Positions 25,136-34,289 of a DNA stretch of 64,000 nucleotides are shown in pieces. The stretch lies in NCBI GenBank assembly GCA_038213435.1, contig JBBQTI010000005.1:60862-124861 (forward strand), in the 5' to 3' direction. The DNA is from PALSA-610 sp038213435 (GTDB taxonomy: Bacteria > Actinomycetota > Acidimicrobiia > IMCC26256 > PALSA-610). The notes under the pieces were generated by a model that saw nothing but the letters and a program-made list of their open reading frames with translations, was not told where the DNA came from and did not search any database. The translations under genes and the position numbers were made by a program. Within the stretch, counting starts at the first letter, position 1, and every line of letters starts with the position of its first letter.

Positions 25136-25843
25136 TCAACTCAACGGTCCGTGTCGGGGCGTTGGTATCGGCTCAACGTCCGCGCCGGTTCGCGGCTCCT
25201 GCCCCAGACGCTGGCTCCTGAACAGCGTGACCGCGTCCTCTCGGTTGCGCACCGAGAGCTTGCGGTTCAGCGCCAGGATGTGCGACCGGACGGTCACGGG
25301 CGCGACGAACAGGGCCGAAGCGATTGCGGTCGTCGACTCGCCCTGGTCGAGCAGCTGCAAGATCATCCACTCGCGCTCGGTGAGCGAGACCGACGTACCC
25401 GTGCCGATGCGAATGTGGCGGTCGCGTGAGCGCCGGATCTCTCGCAAAACGGTCGGGGCAACGGCCGGTGCGATCACGGCTGCGCCCTCGTGTACCGCGC
25501 GCACCGCGTCGACGATCTCCTCCGGCGTCGCGCCCTTGAGCACGTAGCCCTGCGCGCCCGCCTGGAGCGCGTCGAGCACGTCGTCGGCGTCGACCGAGAC
25601 GGTGAGCATCAGGATCCGCGTGTCCGGGAGCGTGGCCGCGATGCGGCGCGCCGCCGCGATCCCGTCGCCCGGCATGCGAATGTCGAGCAGAGCAATGTCG
25701 GGCCGGTGCTCGACCGCTCGCTCGACGGCGGCGTCGGCGGTGGCGGCCTGCGCGCAGACGTCGAAGCCCGCTTCAACCAAGAGCTCGGCAACCATCGCGC
25801 GGAGCTGCGCGTGGTCGTCGGCGATCAGGACGCGAATCGTCAT
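25136..25843 (-). CDS. NarL/FixJ-family response regulator
   Basis: 235 residues. Receiver domain 1-120 with acidic ADDH near residue 8, phospho-acceptor Asp in ALLDIRMPG, and KGATPEE with the conserved Lys. The LuxR-type HTH is at about 155-215 (LTEREWMILQLLDQGESTTAIASALFVAPVTVRSHILALNRKL). Start codon overlaps the sensor kinase stop (ATGA, 25840-25843), so the pair is one two-component system. C-terminal ~20 residues are unstructured. Target genes unknown. Confidence 0.93.
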   Translation of the reverse strand: MTIRVLIADDHAQLRAMVAELLVEAGFDVCAQAATADAAVERAVEHRPDIALLDIRMPGDGIAAARRIAATLPDTRILMLTVSVDADDVLDALQAGAQGYVLKGATPEEIVDAVRAVHEGAAVIAPAVAPTVLREIRRSRDRHIRIGTGTSVSLTEREWMILQLLDQGESTTAIASALFVAPVTVRSHILALNRKLSVRNREDAVTLFRSQRLGQEPRTGADVEPIPTPRHGPLS

Positions 25844-27285
25844 GCGATGTCGACTCTGATAGTGGTGCCGCTACCCGGCTCGGTCGTCAACGAGAAGACA
25901 CCACCGATCGCTTCCGCCCGCTCGCGCATGCTCGTCAAACCGAAACCGGCACCGGGCTGCGTCGGGTCGAACCCCTCGCCGTTGTCGCGGACGTCGAGAA
26001 CAATCCCGTCGCTGACGTCGAGGCTCACGGTGACAACCGTGGCGTGCGCGTGCCGGCCGGCGTTGGTGATCGCCTCGCGAACGATGCGCAAGAGCGCCTC
26101 GACCGCGTCGGCCGGGAGTTGGAGCACGGGAGGCAGCGCGAGAATCAGTTCGATATTGAACCGGTGCGCGGCATCACGGGCCGTCATCGCGATCTGCTCG
26201 CTCGCATTCCCCGCACCTGCGAGAGTGGAGATGACGAGTCGCGATTCGTCGAGCGCATGTTGGGCGGCATCGGCGAGGCGGCGCGCGTCTCGCCCGGTCG
26301 GGGTGCGCTCGAACCGGCGAGCCATGGTCGCGATGTACGCGAGCTCCTGGGCCACACCGTCGTGCAGGTCGCGGGCGACGCGGCGCCGCTCCTCCAGCGC
26401 GACACTTTCCCTCCCGAACCGACTGATCTCGCGGACGGCTCCGACGAGAAGCAACAAGACCGCGGCGAGACGAAGGATGTCGCCGACGTAGATCCAGTCC
26501 GAGAAGATCGACGGGAACGCGAGGTAGTCGACGCTTGCCAACGCGAAGAGCAGGCAACTGGATGCGAGCCACGTCGTGAGGTCGTCGCGTTCGGTCCGGC
26601 GCCGGCTGAAGCCCCATCCCGCCGCGGTGTACGCGACGGCGACGAGACCCTGGGCGACGAGGAGCAACGACGGCCCGACGAACAGCGGTTTCGCCGCAAT
26701 CCTGGGGGAGACCGCGAGCTCGTCCGACCACGGAAGCCGGGTCGACGCGAAGGCGACCACCGCCATCAGCGACACGAATGCGATCGCCAGGCCCACCACG
26801 AATTTCCGGACGGAATCGCCGCCTTGGATCCGGATATCGGGGGTCAGCGCCGCGGCCGCGAACAGGAGCGCGACGTCGAGCCGGCCGATCATCGTCGTCC
26901 AGACCTCCGCCCGCCCGAGGGGCATCGAGGCAACCCCCTGCGTGATCGCGGCGAAGAGGTTGACGAACCCACCGAAGCCGAGCGCGAACACGAGCATGTA
27001 ATCGCGCTGGCGGCCGAGTGCTTGCGCGCGGCTGTAGACGAGATAGGCGAGGAGCAACGAGACCAGACCGATGGTCGTGTCGATGACGGCATGCATCCGC
27101 GGCAGGCGGTACGCGAGGTGCACCCAGGAGCTCTTGAACGACGCCGCGGTGAGGACGGACCCGAGAATCAGCACGGTGATCGGCACGAGCTGCGAGGCGC
27201 GGGGCCGCTCGAGCCGCTGCGGTCGCACCTCCGCATCGGGATGGACCCGATGCACCGTGTCCGGGACGAGCTCTTCTGTCGGCAT
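25840..27285 (-). CDS. Membrane sensor histidine kinase (NarX/DesK type)
   Basis: 481 residues from ATG 27285. About eight hydrophobic segments fill residues 30-290, without an obvious large extracellular domain, so it probably senses in or at the membrane. Then HisKA_3 with RRRVARDLHDGVAQELAYIA (phospho-acceptor His), and HATPase_c with VREAITNAGRHAHATVV (N box), DVRDNGEGFD (G1) and GFGLTSMRERAEAIGG (G2). Translationally coupled to the response regulator. Signal unknown. Confidence 0.92.
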   Translation of the reverse strand: MPTEELVPDTVHRVHPDAEVRPQRLERPRASQLVPITVLILGSVLTAASFKSSWVHLAYRLPRMHAVIDTTIGLVSLLLAYLVYSRAQALGRQRDYMLVFALGFGGFVNLFAAITQGVASMPLGRAEVWTTMIGRLDVALLFAAAALTPDIRIQGGDSVRKFVVGLAIAFVSLMAVVAFASTRLPWSDELAVSPRIAAKPLFVGPSLLLVAQGLVAVAYTAAGWGFSRRRTERDDLTTWLASSCLLFALASVDYLAFPSIFSDWIYVGDILRLAAVLLLLVGAVREISRFGRESVALEERRRVARDLHDGVAQELAYIATMARRFERTPTGRDARRLADAAQHALDESRLVISTLAGAGNASEQIAMTARDAAHRFNIELILALPPVLQLPADAVEALLRIVREAITNAGRHAHATVVTVSLDVSDGIVLDVRDNGEGFDPTQPGAGFGLTSMRERAEAIGGVFSLTTEPGSGTTIRVDIA

Positions 27286-27368
27286 CAACCCTATTCTCGC
27301 CCAACCGGGAGCACCCGGATGAACGTCGCCACACCCAAGGTCCGTCTGGCTCGCCTCCCGATGACAAA

Positions 27369-27668
27369 ATGCAGCGTGCAGGTGGTGACTTGCTGAGGCG
27401 CCCCCGCTCGGCGGGCGGACACGGAGCCCGCCGAGGTGTGAACGGTGTGGAGTCCGCCCTGCCTCGCTGGTTCACCGTGGCCTTGACCGGTGCGCTCGTC
27501 TTCGTCGGAACCTCGGGGCTCAGCGGGATCGCGTTGCTCATCGTGCACGCGTACCAACCGCTGGCGGTATTCGGACTCGCGACTTGCGCCGCCCTCGGCA
27601 GCGCGGTCGTTGTCGCGAGGACGTCGGTGCGCAGCTCTGCGGCGTCGCGCGGTCATGCGGGCGACTAG
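27369..27668 (+). CDS. Small predicted membrane protein, unknown
   Basis: 99 residues with two hydrophobic helices (TVALTGALVFVGTSGLSGIALLIV split by a short turn, and FGLATCAALGSAVVVA). No family recognised. ATG 27369 lacks a clear Shine-Dalgarno; GTG 27438 is an alternative. Divergent from the sensor kinase. It ends 14 bases before the truncated DUF3631 remnant, so its 3' end may be near an insertion junction. Confidence 0.4.
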   Translation: MQRAGGDLLRRPRSAGGHGARRGVNGVESALPRWFTVALTGALVFVGTSGLSGIALLIVHAYQPLAVFGLATCAALGSAVVVARTSVRSSAASRGHAGD

Positions 27669-27681
27669 ACGAAGCGTAGGG

Positions 27682-28575
27682 GTGGAACGGTTCCCGGTGT
27701 TCGCACCAGTCGCGCTCGCGGGGATCGGCCGGTTACCCGACACGGTGCAAGACCGATCAATCGTCATCCGGCTCAAACGACGCAGCATCAACGACACGGT
27801 CGAGAAATTCCGTCGCCGAGAGATCGACGCGCACGCATCCGAGCTACGCGCAGCAATCAGCCGATGGGCACAAACGAACATGACCACCCTCGCAGCGGAT
27901 TGTCCGACCGTTCCCGAGATGCTCGGTGACCGCGCCGCCGATATCTGGGAACCGCTCCTCGCGATCGCCAACCTCGCCGGCGGCCACTGGCCCGAACGGG
28001 CAGCATCAGCCGCGACCGCACTCTCGGCCTCGCACGACGATGACGACGGCAGTGACGGTGTCCGGCTCCTCGCCGACATCCGCCGCATCTTCGACTTCCT
28101 CCACCGCCAGCAACTGTCCTCAGCGGGCCTGGTCCGTGCCCTGACCGCGATCGAGGACGCACCCTGGGCCGAACACAAAATGGACGCTCGCGCACTGGCC
28201 CGAACACTCAGACCCTTCGATGTGCGACCACGGTCCCTCCGTACCGGCGAGAACGTCGTTCGGGGCTACGTCCTGGCCGACTTCGCCGATTCCTTCGATC
28301 GATACTTACCGCCAGCACCGAGCCAATCGGTCCGGCGGTGTAGCGGTGTAGCGGATGTAGCGGCCATCCGAAGACATCACCCCGCCCAAGCCGCCTGTCC
28401 TGGTCCGCTCAGGTCAGGGGCACTCGCTCCGGAGCGGGCCGCAACGTTGGCCGCGAGACCGACGACCGTTACGACCCGCAGTACACCGACCGCGTCCGAC
28501 CCCGAACGTACGAGCCACAACCGCGCCAATTTTGGCTTCTCCGTGTGGCTCCGCCGCCGACAGTGCCCTGAGTGA
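27682..28575 (+). pseudogene. N-terminally truncated DUF3631 protein (phage/ICE helicase-primase tail)
   Basis: The frame from GTG 27682 begins FPVFAPVALAGIGRLPDTVQDRSIVIRLKRR, a hallmark of the DUF3631 domain found at the end of mobile-element primase/helicase-like proteins, and continues through ADIWEPLLAIANLAGGHWP and LVRALTAIEDAPWAEHKMDARALARTLRPFDVRP. The ATPase part that should precede it is absent: upstream sequence is the unrelated small membrane gene. After about 28340 the sequence (with GTAGCG-rich mini-repeats) is low-complexity and may be frameshifted. A relic of an integrated element. Confidence 0.72.
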
Positions 28576-28695
28576 CGGGCGTGGGAGTTCGAGCCACCGT
28601 CACTGCAGCCGCTGCAACTTCTGCGAATCCTGACGCCGAAGATACAAGCCGCCATCGATCGCCCCGCCCAGCACAAGCGGTGCCACGATAGCGCC

Positions 28696-31600
28696 TTACC
28701 TCTTCACTGTCATGGTGCCGTCTGTTACCGACGGCGCGCCGGATGTGGCGTGGCCAGTCAGGGTCGCATTCGCGGCGCCGGTGCCGTTGTACTTGACATG
28801 GAATGTTGTACCGCTTTGGTTCGCTGGACCTGTGATCGTGACGGGTGAGTTTGTGACGACGAACGACCCGTTGTTGCTGCCTATCGTGACTGTCCAGGTT
28901 GATCCTGCACTCACTGTTGGGTTATTGCCGAACGAGTCCACGACGGAGACGAAACCGTCCATGACGCCGTTGTTGCCAACGGCCACACCCGTTCCACCGC
29001 ACGAACCTGCCGCGCCGTTGTTGGCCGAGCAGTTCGTAAAGGCGAGAGAAGACGGCCCAGCAGCAGTGACAGCGATCATCGCGAAGCCTGTGACCGTTGG
29101 TCCTGTGGCCGATGCGGTGAGCGTGTTGTTCCCGGCGGCGAACAGAGTGGCCGTGAGCGTCGTGGTACTCACTCCGCCGCTAAAGGTAACGGCCGTAACC
29201 GGGTAGCTGGGAGCGCTACCTGCAGGGCTTGTCGTTGCGCCACTCCAGGTGATGGTGTGAGGTCCCGTGTAGGAAGTGACGGTATTACCGCCAGCGTCCT
29301 GGGCCGTCAGCGTCACGTTGAACGGGCTGCCTGCATTAGGCGTCGAGGTGGACGGCGTGACGAGGAACTTGCTCGCCGCACCGATTGTGATGTTGAACGC
29401 GCTGCTGTCGGCTGCCGTGAGGCTGCCGACCGTAGCATGGAGTTTGTAGCCGGTTCCGGTGGTGTTGATCTTGCAGCCGGAGAAGGTGATCACACCGCTG
29501 GTTTCGGTCTGGGTGCAGCCCGAGAGTGCTCCGGGACCGCCCGAGGTGGGTGTGCCGCTGGTGATCGCCAGCGTCACAGTGGACGAGTCAGTCGTGACAA
29601 TGTTGCCGACGCTGTCCTCGACTGCGACCTGCGGCTGGGTCGCGAATGCCGCGCCCGCGGTGGAGTTCGACGGCTGCTGCGTAAAGACCAGTTGGGTTGC
29701 AGTACCGATGGTGATATTGAAGGCGGCGGTGTTGGCTGCGGTGAGGCTGCCGTCAGTGGCGTGGAGTTTGTAGCCGGTGCCTGGGGTGTTGATCTTGCAG
29801 CCGGAGAAGGTGATCACACCGCTGGTTTCGGTCTGGGTGCAGCCCGAGAGTGCTCCGGGACCGCCCGAGGTGGGTGTACCGCTGGTGATCGCCAGCGTCA
29901 CAGTGGACGAGTCAGTCGTGACAATGTTGCCGACGCTGTCCTCGACTGCGACCTGCGGCTGGGTCGTGAATGCCGCGCCCGCGATGGAGTTCGACGGCTG
30001 CTGGGTGAATACCAGCTTGGTCGCCGGCCCAAAACTTGTGATCGTCAGGGGGAAGTCGTGAGACGCTGTCGCGCCCGCCGTGTCTGTGACAGTGACGGTG
30101 ACGGTGAATGTGCCGGTCGCAGTCGGCGTACCCGAGATCACGAGGCTGTTGGCCCCGCTTGGGTTGAAAGTCAACCCCGCGGGCAGCCCGCTTACCGACC
30201 AGCTGTACGGCGTCGTGCCTCCCGATGCGCTTACCGTCGCGTTGTAGTTTGGCTGGTTCACGGTCCAGTTGGGTAGCGACCCTGGCGTGATCGTTGGTGC
30301 GACATTGATCGTCAACGAGTATGTGCGACTCGCGGTCGCACCGGCCGCGTCCGTCATTGTGATCGTCACCGACGAGGTACCGGTAGCAGTCGGTGTCCCC
30401 GAGATGACGCCCGTGCTCGAGTTGATGGTGAGGCCGTTCGGCAAAGTGCCATTGTCCGACCACGCGTACGGTGCCGTGCCACCGGTTGCCGTAATCACCG
30501 CTTGTCCTAGTCCGGGCGGGTACGAGCGGTTGACGGTCGAGGCAGGCAGGTTTCCTAGGAACGTGATCGATGGCGTCTTGTTGATCGTCAGGGAATAGGG
30601 CTTCGTCGCCACGGCTCCGACCGAGTCGGTGATGGTGACCGTGACCGAGAAAGTCCCGGTCTTGCTGGTCGTGCCGGAGATCACGCCGTTGGTCGCGCCG
30701 ATGGAGAGGCCGTTCGGGAGCCCGGTCGCCGACCAGGTGTAGGGCGGCGTGCCGCTCGATGCGCTCACCGTCGTGCTGTAGGGCCGGTCCTGGGTCCACT
30801 CGGGCAGCGCAGTCGTGCCAATCGTCGGCGGCGAGTTGATGGTCAGCGGGTAGTCCTTCGACTTCGTCACGCCCACCACATCGGCGACCGTGACCGTCAC
30901 GGTGAACGTGCCAGAAGCGGTCGGAGTACCGCCGATCGCTCCTGTGCTCGTGTTGATCGACATCCCTGCCGGCAACCCACTCGCGAACCAGCTGAGCGTC
31001 GGCGTGCCGCCACTCGCGTTGATCGTCGTGGTCGGGTACGCAACTCCCTGCGTCGAGGCGGGCAAGGTCGCGGGTGCGGTGATCGACGGTAACGGGTTGA
31101 TCGTGACGGAGTAGGTCTTGGTTTGCGCCAGGCCTCGCGCGTCAGTGACGGTGACGATGATCGACGACCACGTGCCCGTCGCGCTCGGCGTACCCCCGAT
31201 CACTCCGGTGCTCGCGTTGATCGACAGGCCGGTCGGCAGTCCTGTCGCCGACCAGGTGTACGGCGTCGTGCCGCCGGTCGCGGTCATCGTTGCCGGGCGG
31301 GCGGCAGAGCCGTAGTCGTTGCCGACCGTCCAGTCCGGCAACGTCGCCGGCCCGATGACAGACGGTGGGTTGCCGATGGTGCTTTGGCCACCGCCGGAGA
31401 ACGAGATCGTTCGGGCGATGATCGAGGCGACGCGGGTGCCACTGCCTCCGTTCACCGTCACGTCGACGTTCGGCGCGTAGATCAGACCGTCATAGGTATT
31501 TACCGTCGAACCACCGTTGATGACGAAAGTCGTCACGGGGTTGGTCGCCGGGATCCAAATGAGCATCCCCTTATACAGCCCACTGCTCGCGGCCGTCATC

Positions 31601-32802
31601 GAAACAGTGGCTTGGCCATTGATCGACATAGTGCCGCTCGCGACATAGAACAGGACACCGTTCGCCGTGACGTTCGCCTGAGATTGAAAGGAAATGCCAT
31701 TACAGAGGATGTAGTTCCCCGAATCGAACGTCACCGCACTGTTGACGCTCACGGCGCTCAGGTACCTGCCCGGCGTGTAGTGACCGCCCGACAAGGAGCC
31801 CGTTTGCGGTCCGTTGCAATCGCCGGGAGGTGTCAGTCCCGCGTACGGGTCGAGCAGCTGCGTCGGGTAGCCGCCGATTGTTCCGGCCTGAGCACAATTG
31901 CTGCCACCGCACGTCCCGCCGTTCTGGATCGAGGTGCTCGTGGCGGAATACTGCGAGTTGCCCGAGAGCGACATCGCAGTGCAGGGACTGTTGTCGACAC
32001 CGTTCACCACCACGGCACCGCCGACGGTCACATAGCCACCACTGCCGCCACCCGATACGGATACTCCGGGCTTGCCGTTCGAGCAGGCACCCAGCGCGAA
32101 CAGTGCGGGCGAAAACGGGAGGACGCCGGACGGCGGCTTCGTGAACGCCTGGCCTTGAGGACGAACGCTCCCCGTCAGTGTGAAGGTATAGGAGGTCGGT
32201 GTCGAATCTGACGGGCGAAGCTCGCGGACGGTCAGCTGCACCGCATCCGGAAGGTTCGGGCCGCACGCCGACGGTGCATTACCCGTGATGCATGTAGCAG
32301 TCGCTGTCTGGACGTTATGAGCGAGTGCCAGAGTTGCGTTTTTTGAGCCGGTAGAGTCGGTTATGCACGTCTGCCTCGTGAGCCGGCCCGACGACAGGTT
32401 GTAACTTGCGACGTGAATTTCGCTCGTCTGTGCGCCGTTGACAACGAGCCGGTCGAGCCATTTGAAACGCACAACGGGGAGTCCGGAGCCGGCAGTGCAA
32501 CCAGCGGGGTCGGAGCCAACGGGCGATACACCGAGGGTTGTATCGACGCTCGCGGTATTCGGATCGGAACCACCCGCGGCTTGCGCATCGCGCACGAAGA
32601 AGGCGGCGATCACCTGCGCGTCGTTGGATTGACGCACGCGGTCGACGGTCGCTCGCGATCCGTTCATCGCGGTGACGAAGGCCGCACCGAGGGCACCGGT
32701 GATCATCGTCAAGATCACGATGCTGATGATCAACTCGACGAACGTGTAGCCGCGTTGGTCGTCACCCCGTGCGCGTCGTCGATCGGCGACCCATCTGACC
32801 AT
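28696..32802 (-). CDS. Giant prepilin-like adhesin with Ig-like repeats
   Basis: 1,368 residues from ATG 32802. A type IV prepilin leader ends at Gly18 (RGDDQRG, cut before YTFVELIISIVILTMI), with Glu at +5. After a pilin-like ~200 residues comes a block rich in G/S/T with NYILCNGISFQSQ and GLIYAPNVDVTVNGG, resembling the beta-helical domain found in PilX/DUF7305-type pilus proteins, then five putative Ig (He_PIG) repeats of about 85 residues (pattern ATGGT-PY-WS-GLP-GLS...SGTP-TGT-VTVTVTD), two near-identical 108-residue domains (KLVFTQQPSNS), and two related C-terminal domains. Last gene of the pil operon; start overlaps the PilX-like stop by one base. Likely a tip or surface adhesin assembled by the pilus machine; partner unknown. 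Confidence 0.88.
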   Translation of the reverse strand: MVRWVADRRRARGDDQRGYTFVELIISIVILTMITGALGAAFVTAMNGSRATVDRVRQSNDAQVIAAFFVRDAQAAGGSDPNTASVDTTLGVSPVGSDPAGCTAGSGLPVVRFKWLDRLVVNGAQTSEIHVASYNLSSGRLTRQTCITDSTGSKNATLALAHNVQTATATCITGNAPSACGPNLPDAVQLTVRELRPSDSTPTSYTFTLTGSVRPQGQAFTKPPSGVLPFSPALFALGACSNGKPGVSVSGGGSGGYVTVGGAVVVNGVDNSPCTAMSLSGNSQYSATSTSIQNGGTCGGSNCAQAGTIGGYPTQLLDPYAGLTPPGDCNGPQTGSLSGGHYTPGRYLSAVSVNSAVTFDSGNYILCNGISFQSQANVTANGVLFYVASGTMSINGQATVSMTAASSGLYKGMLIWIPATNPVTTFVINGGSTVNTYDGLIYAPNVDVTVNGGSGTRVASIIARTISFSGGGQSTIGNPPSVIGPATLPDWTVGNDYGSAARPATMTATGGTTPYTWSATGLPTGLSINASTGVIGGTPSATGTWSSIIVTVTDARGLAQTKTYSVTINPLPSITAPATLPASTQGVAYPTTTINASGGTPTLSWFASGLPAGMSINTSTGAIGGTPTASGTFTVTVTVADVVGVTKSKDYPLTINSPPTIGTTALPEWTQDRPYSTTVSASSGTPPYTWSATGLPNGLSIGATNGVISGTTSKTGTFSVTVTITDSVGAVATKPYSLTINKTPSITFLGNLPASTVNRSYPPGLGQAVITATGGTAPYAWSDNGTLPNGLTINSSTGVISGTPTATGTSSVTITMTDAAGATASRTYSLTINVAPTITPGSLPNWTVNQPNYNATVSASGGTTPYSWSVSGLPAGLTFNPSGANSLVISGTPTATGTFTVTVTVTDTAGATASHDFPLTITSFGPATKLVFTQQPSNSIAGAAFTTQPQVAVEDSVGNIVTTDSSTVTLAITSGTPTSGGPGALSGCTQTETSGVITFSGCKINTPGTGYKLHATDGSLTAANTAAFNITIGTATQLVFTQQPSNSTAGAAFATQPQVAVEDSVGNIVTTDSSTVTLAITSGTPTSGGPGALSGCTQTETSGVITFSGCKINTTGTGYKLHATVGSLTAADSSAFNITIGAASKFLVTPSTSTPNAGSPFNVTLTAQDAGGNTVTSYTGPHTITWSGATTSPAGSAPSYPVTAVTFSGGVSTTTLTATLFAAGNNTLTASATGPTVTGFAMIAVTAAGPSSLAFTNCSANNGAAGSCGGTGVAVGNNGVMDGFVSVVDSFGNNPTVSAGSTWTVTIGSNNGSFVVTNSPVTITGPANQSGTTFHVKYNGTGAANATLTGHATSGAPSVTDGTMTVKR
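29378..30025 (-). repeat. Tandem 324-bp direct repeat inside the adhesin gene
   Basis: Two near-identical 324-bp copies (108 codons each) encode the paired FTQQPSNS domains. Identity extends to synonymous positions over long stretches, showing recent duplication or gene conversion, and makes copy-number change by recombination likely. Confidence 0.85.
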
Positions 32803-33314
32803 CACGTGTTCACGCTCCACGATTGCACGTACGTGCTCTTCACGGTTCGGCTCGGGACGTCGAAGTCGAAGTTGACCTGCGCGCGCACAATGAGGGGCGT
32901 CGACGGGCAGTTGGTGCATACAGCGCTGAAAATGACGTTGAACTCGAAGTAGCCGGTGTGCAGAGCAGGGGCGGGCGAGCAGGTGACCTGGATGTCCACA
33001 TTGTTCAACCGCGGGCGGGCGGGAAAAGTGCCGCATTGCGCGGAGGTGAGAAAGGTCTGGATGGCATCGAGTGGGGGCGCATCGTAAGACGCATTGGCCC
33101 AGGTGGTGACGTGTGGTCGTGCGTCGGCGATAGCTGCCTCGACGCCGGCGTCGGCCGCGTACTGGCGGTCTCGAACCGCATCAAGTGTCGTGCGGTTGTT
33201 GAGACCGGACGCAATCATCGACAGGGACGCCCCGACGAGCGCGCCGATGACGACCATGAACACAATCGCGAAAACCAACGCCGCGCCGCGGTCGTCGCGC
33301 GCGACGCGCGTCAC
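32802..33314 (-). CDS. PilX/GspK-like minor pilin
   Basis: 170 residues. The leader MTRVARDDRG precedes AALVFAIVFMVVIGALVGASL; the +5 Glu typical of pilins is replaced (Phe), as in PilX/GspK-type proteins that cap or initiate the fibre. The rest has NRTTLDAVRDRQYAADAGVEAA, the usual helix of this class, and four cysteines. GTG 33314 overlaps the PilV-like stop (GTGA), and the stop touches the adhesin start, so the three are made in step. Confidence 0.85.
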   Translation of the reverse strand: MTRVARDDRGAALVFAIVFMVVIGALVGASLSMIASGLNNRTTLDAVRDRQYAADAGVEAAIADARPHVTTWANASYDAPPLDAIQTFLTSAQCGTFPARPRLNNVDIQVTCSPAPALHTGYFEFNVIFSAVCTNCPSTPLIVRAQVNFDFDVPSRTVKSTYVQSWSVNT

Positions 33315-33715
33315 GGGGTCCTCACGTCGATGTCGAGAGATCTCGACGTGCCGTTCGGCAGGACGACCGTCAATTGTTCAGGTTGGGCCGTAGTAACTGC
33401 GGGGCACGCCTGCCCTATTACGCTGGGAGAGCTCGAAACCGCGAATCCCTGCGGAGGTGTGAAGTTTGCAGTGAACGTCGTTGGGGGCGGGTTGGCCCGA
33501 CCGCAACCATTCACCGCGTCGCGTACTGCGGACTTAATCGTCTCCGCGTAGTTGCGCAGTACTGCGTCTGCACTGACGAGATTGCGTTGTGCGGTCGATC
33601 CCGAACTCTGAGTGGAAAACGTTGCGAAGTATGCGCTGACGACAAGACCGATAACGATGAGCGCCATGACGACCTCGAGGAGAGTCTCACCTGACTCGCT
33701 TCGTCGATTCGTCAT
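33311..33715 (-). CDS. PilV-like minor pilin
   Basis: 134 residues. Prepilin leader MTNRRSESG is cut before ETLLEVVMALIVIGLVVSAYF; Glu at +5 is present, but the first mature residue is Glu instead of Phe. Two cysteines in the C-terminal part could form a disulfide loop. Lies between pilA and the PilX-like gene; start ATG 33715 fits the leader best. Confidence 0.85.
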   Translation of the reverse strand: MTNRRSESGETLLEVVMALIVIGLVVSAYFATFSTQSSGSTAQRNLVSADAVLRNYAETIKSAVRDAVNGCGRANPPPTTFTANFTPPQGFAVSSSPSVIGQACPAVTTAQPEQLTVVLPNGTSRSLDIDVRTP

Positions 33716-33753
33716 CCTTGAGCTCCAGATCTCATCGTCCACGAAATTGGTGG

Positions 33754-33784
33754 TCCACGGGGCGGGCGGCTCCCACCCCGTGGA
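33754..33784 (-). terminator. Intercistronic hairpin between pilA and minor pilin genes
   Basis: TCCACGGGG (33754-33762) pairs perfectly with CCCCGTGGA (33776-33784) over a 13-base loop, about 20 bases after the pilA stop. No T-tract, so it may be a partial terminator or an RNA-stabilising 3' hairpin that keeps pilA mRNA more abundant than the downstream genes. Confidence 0.55.
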
Positions 33785-33803
33785 ACACCTCAACAGTTCA
33801 CTA

Positions 33804-34196
33804 TTAGGGGGTCTTGCAGTTGCCCGAGGCCTTCGGGTCGAAGACCGGAGCGGTCGTGCCGTCCGAGAATGCGCCCACCAGGTTCCAATCGCCGTTGGTC
33901 GCCGTGCTTCCCGTAGCCGTCACGCCGTTCGAGAGCTCCAACACCGGGTTCGTGCCGCCGGTCATTTGGTCGAAGCTGGCCGGCCACTTGTTCGGCGACT
34001 GATTCGCGTAGTACGCCGCACTCGCCGCCTTCGCAGCATCAGCAGTGGCGGTGCACGCGGCCTTAGAGCCGGTGTTGGTGAGGCCGGCAATGCCGACGAT
34101 GGCAACAGCGGCCAAGATTCCAACCACCACGATTGCGATGAGCAACTCGATGAGGGTGAACCCCTTCTCGTTGCGCTTTTCCATGTATTGATTCAT
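33804..34196 (-). CDS. pilA: Type IV major pilin PilA
   Basis: 130 residues, standard pilin length. Leader MNQYMEKRNEKG is cleaved before FTLIELLIAIVVVGILAAVAI, with Phe+1 and Glu+5. The globular part has ACTATADAAKAASAAYYANQSP (helix) and one terminal cysteine pair (Cys in KAACTA, and GNCKTP), a short D-region loop. An in-frame ATG at 34184 would give a shorter leader. GGGAGG precedes the start. Main structural subunit of the pilus. Confidence 0.95.
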   Translation of the reverse strand: MNQYMEKRNEKGFTLIELLIAIVVVGILAAVAIVGIAGLTNTGSKAACTATADAAKAASAAYYANQSPNKWPASFDQMTGGTNPVLELSNGVTATGSTATNGDWNLVGAFSDGTTAPVFDPKASGNCKTP

Positions 34197-34249
34197 GACT
34201 CCTGTGTTCCTCCCATTAGTGGCCCCAGGGGACCTTGTGTAGTTTCCCC

Positions 34250-34263
34250 GCCCCGAGGGGCGC
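34250..34263 (-). terminator. Short GC hairpin between pilC and pilA
   Basis: CGCCCC-GA-GGGGCG is a perfect 6-bp dyad 27 bases after the pilC stop, within the 93-base pilC-pilA gap. Too short and without a T-tract to be a sure terminator; it may attenuate readthrough ahead of a pilA promoter. Confidence 0.35.
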
Positions 34264-34289
34264 TCTGATTACTCAGATCTGCATGTGCG

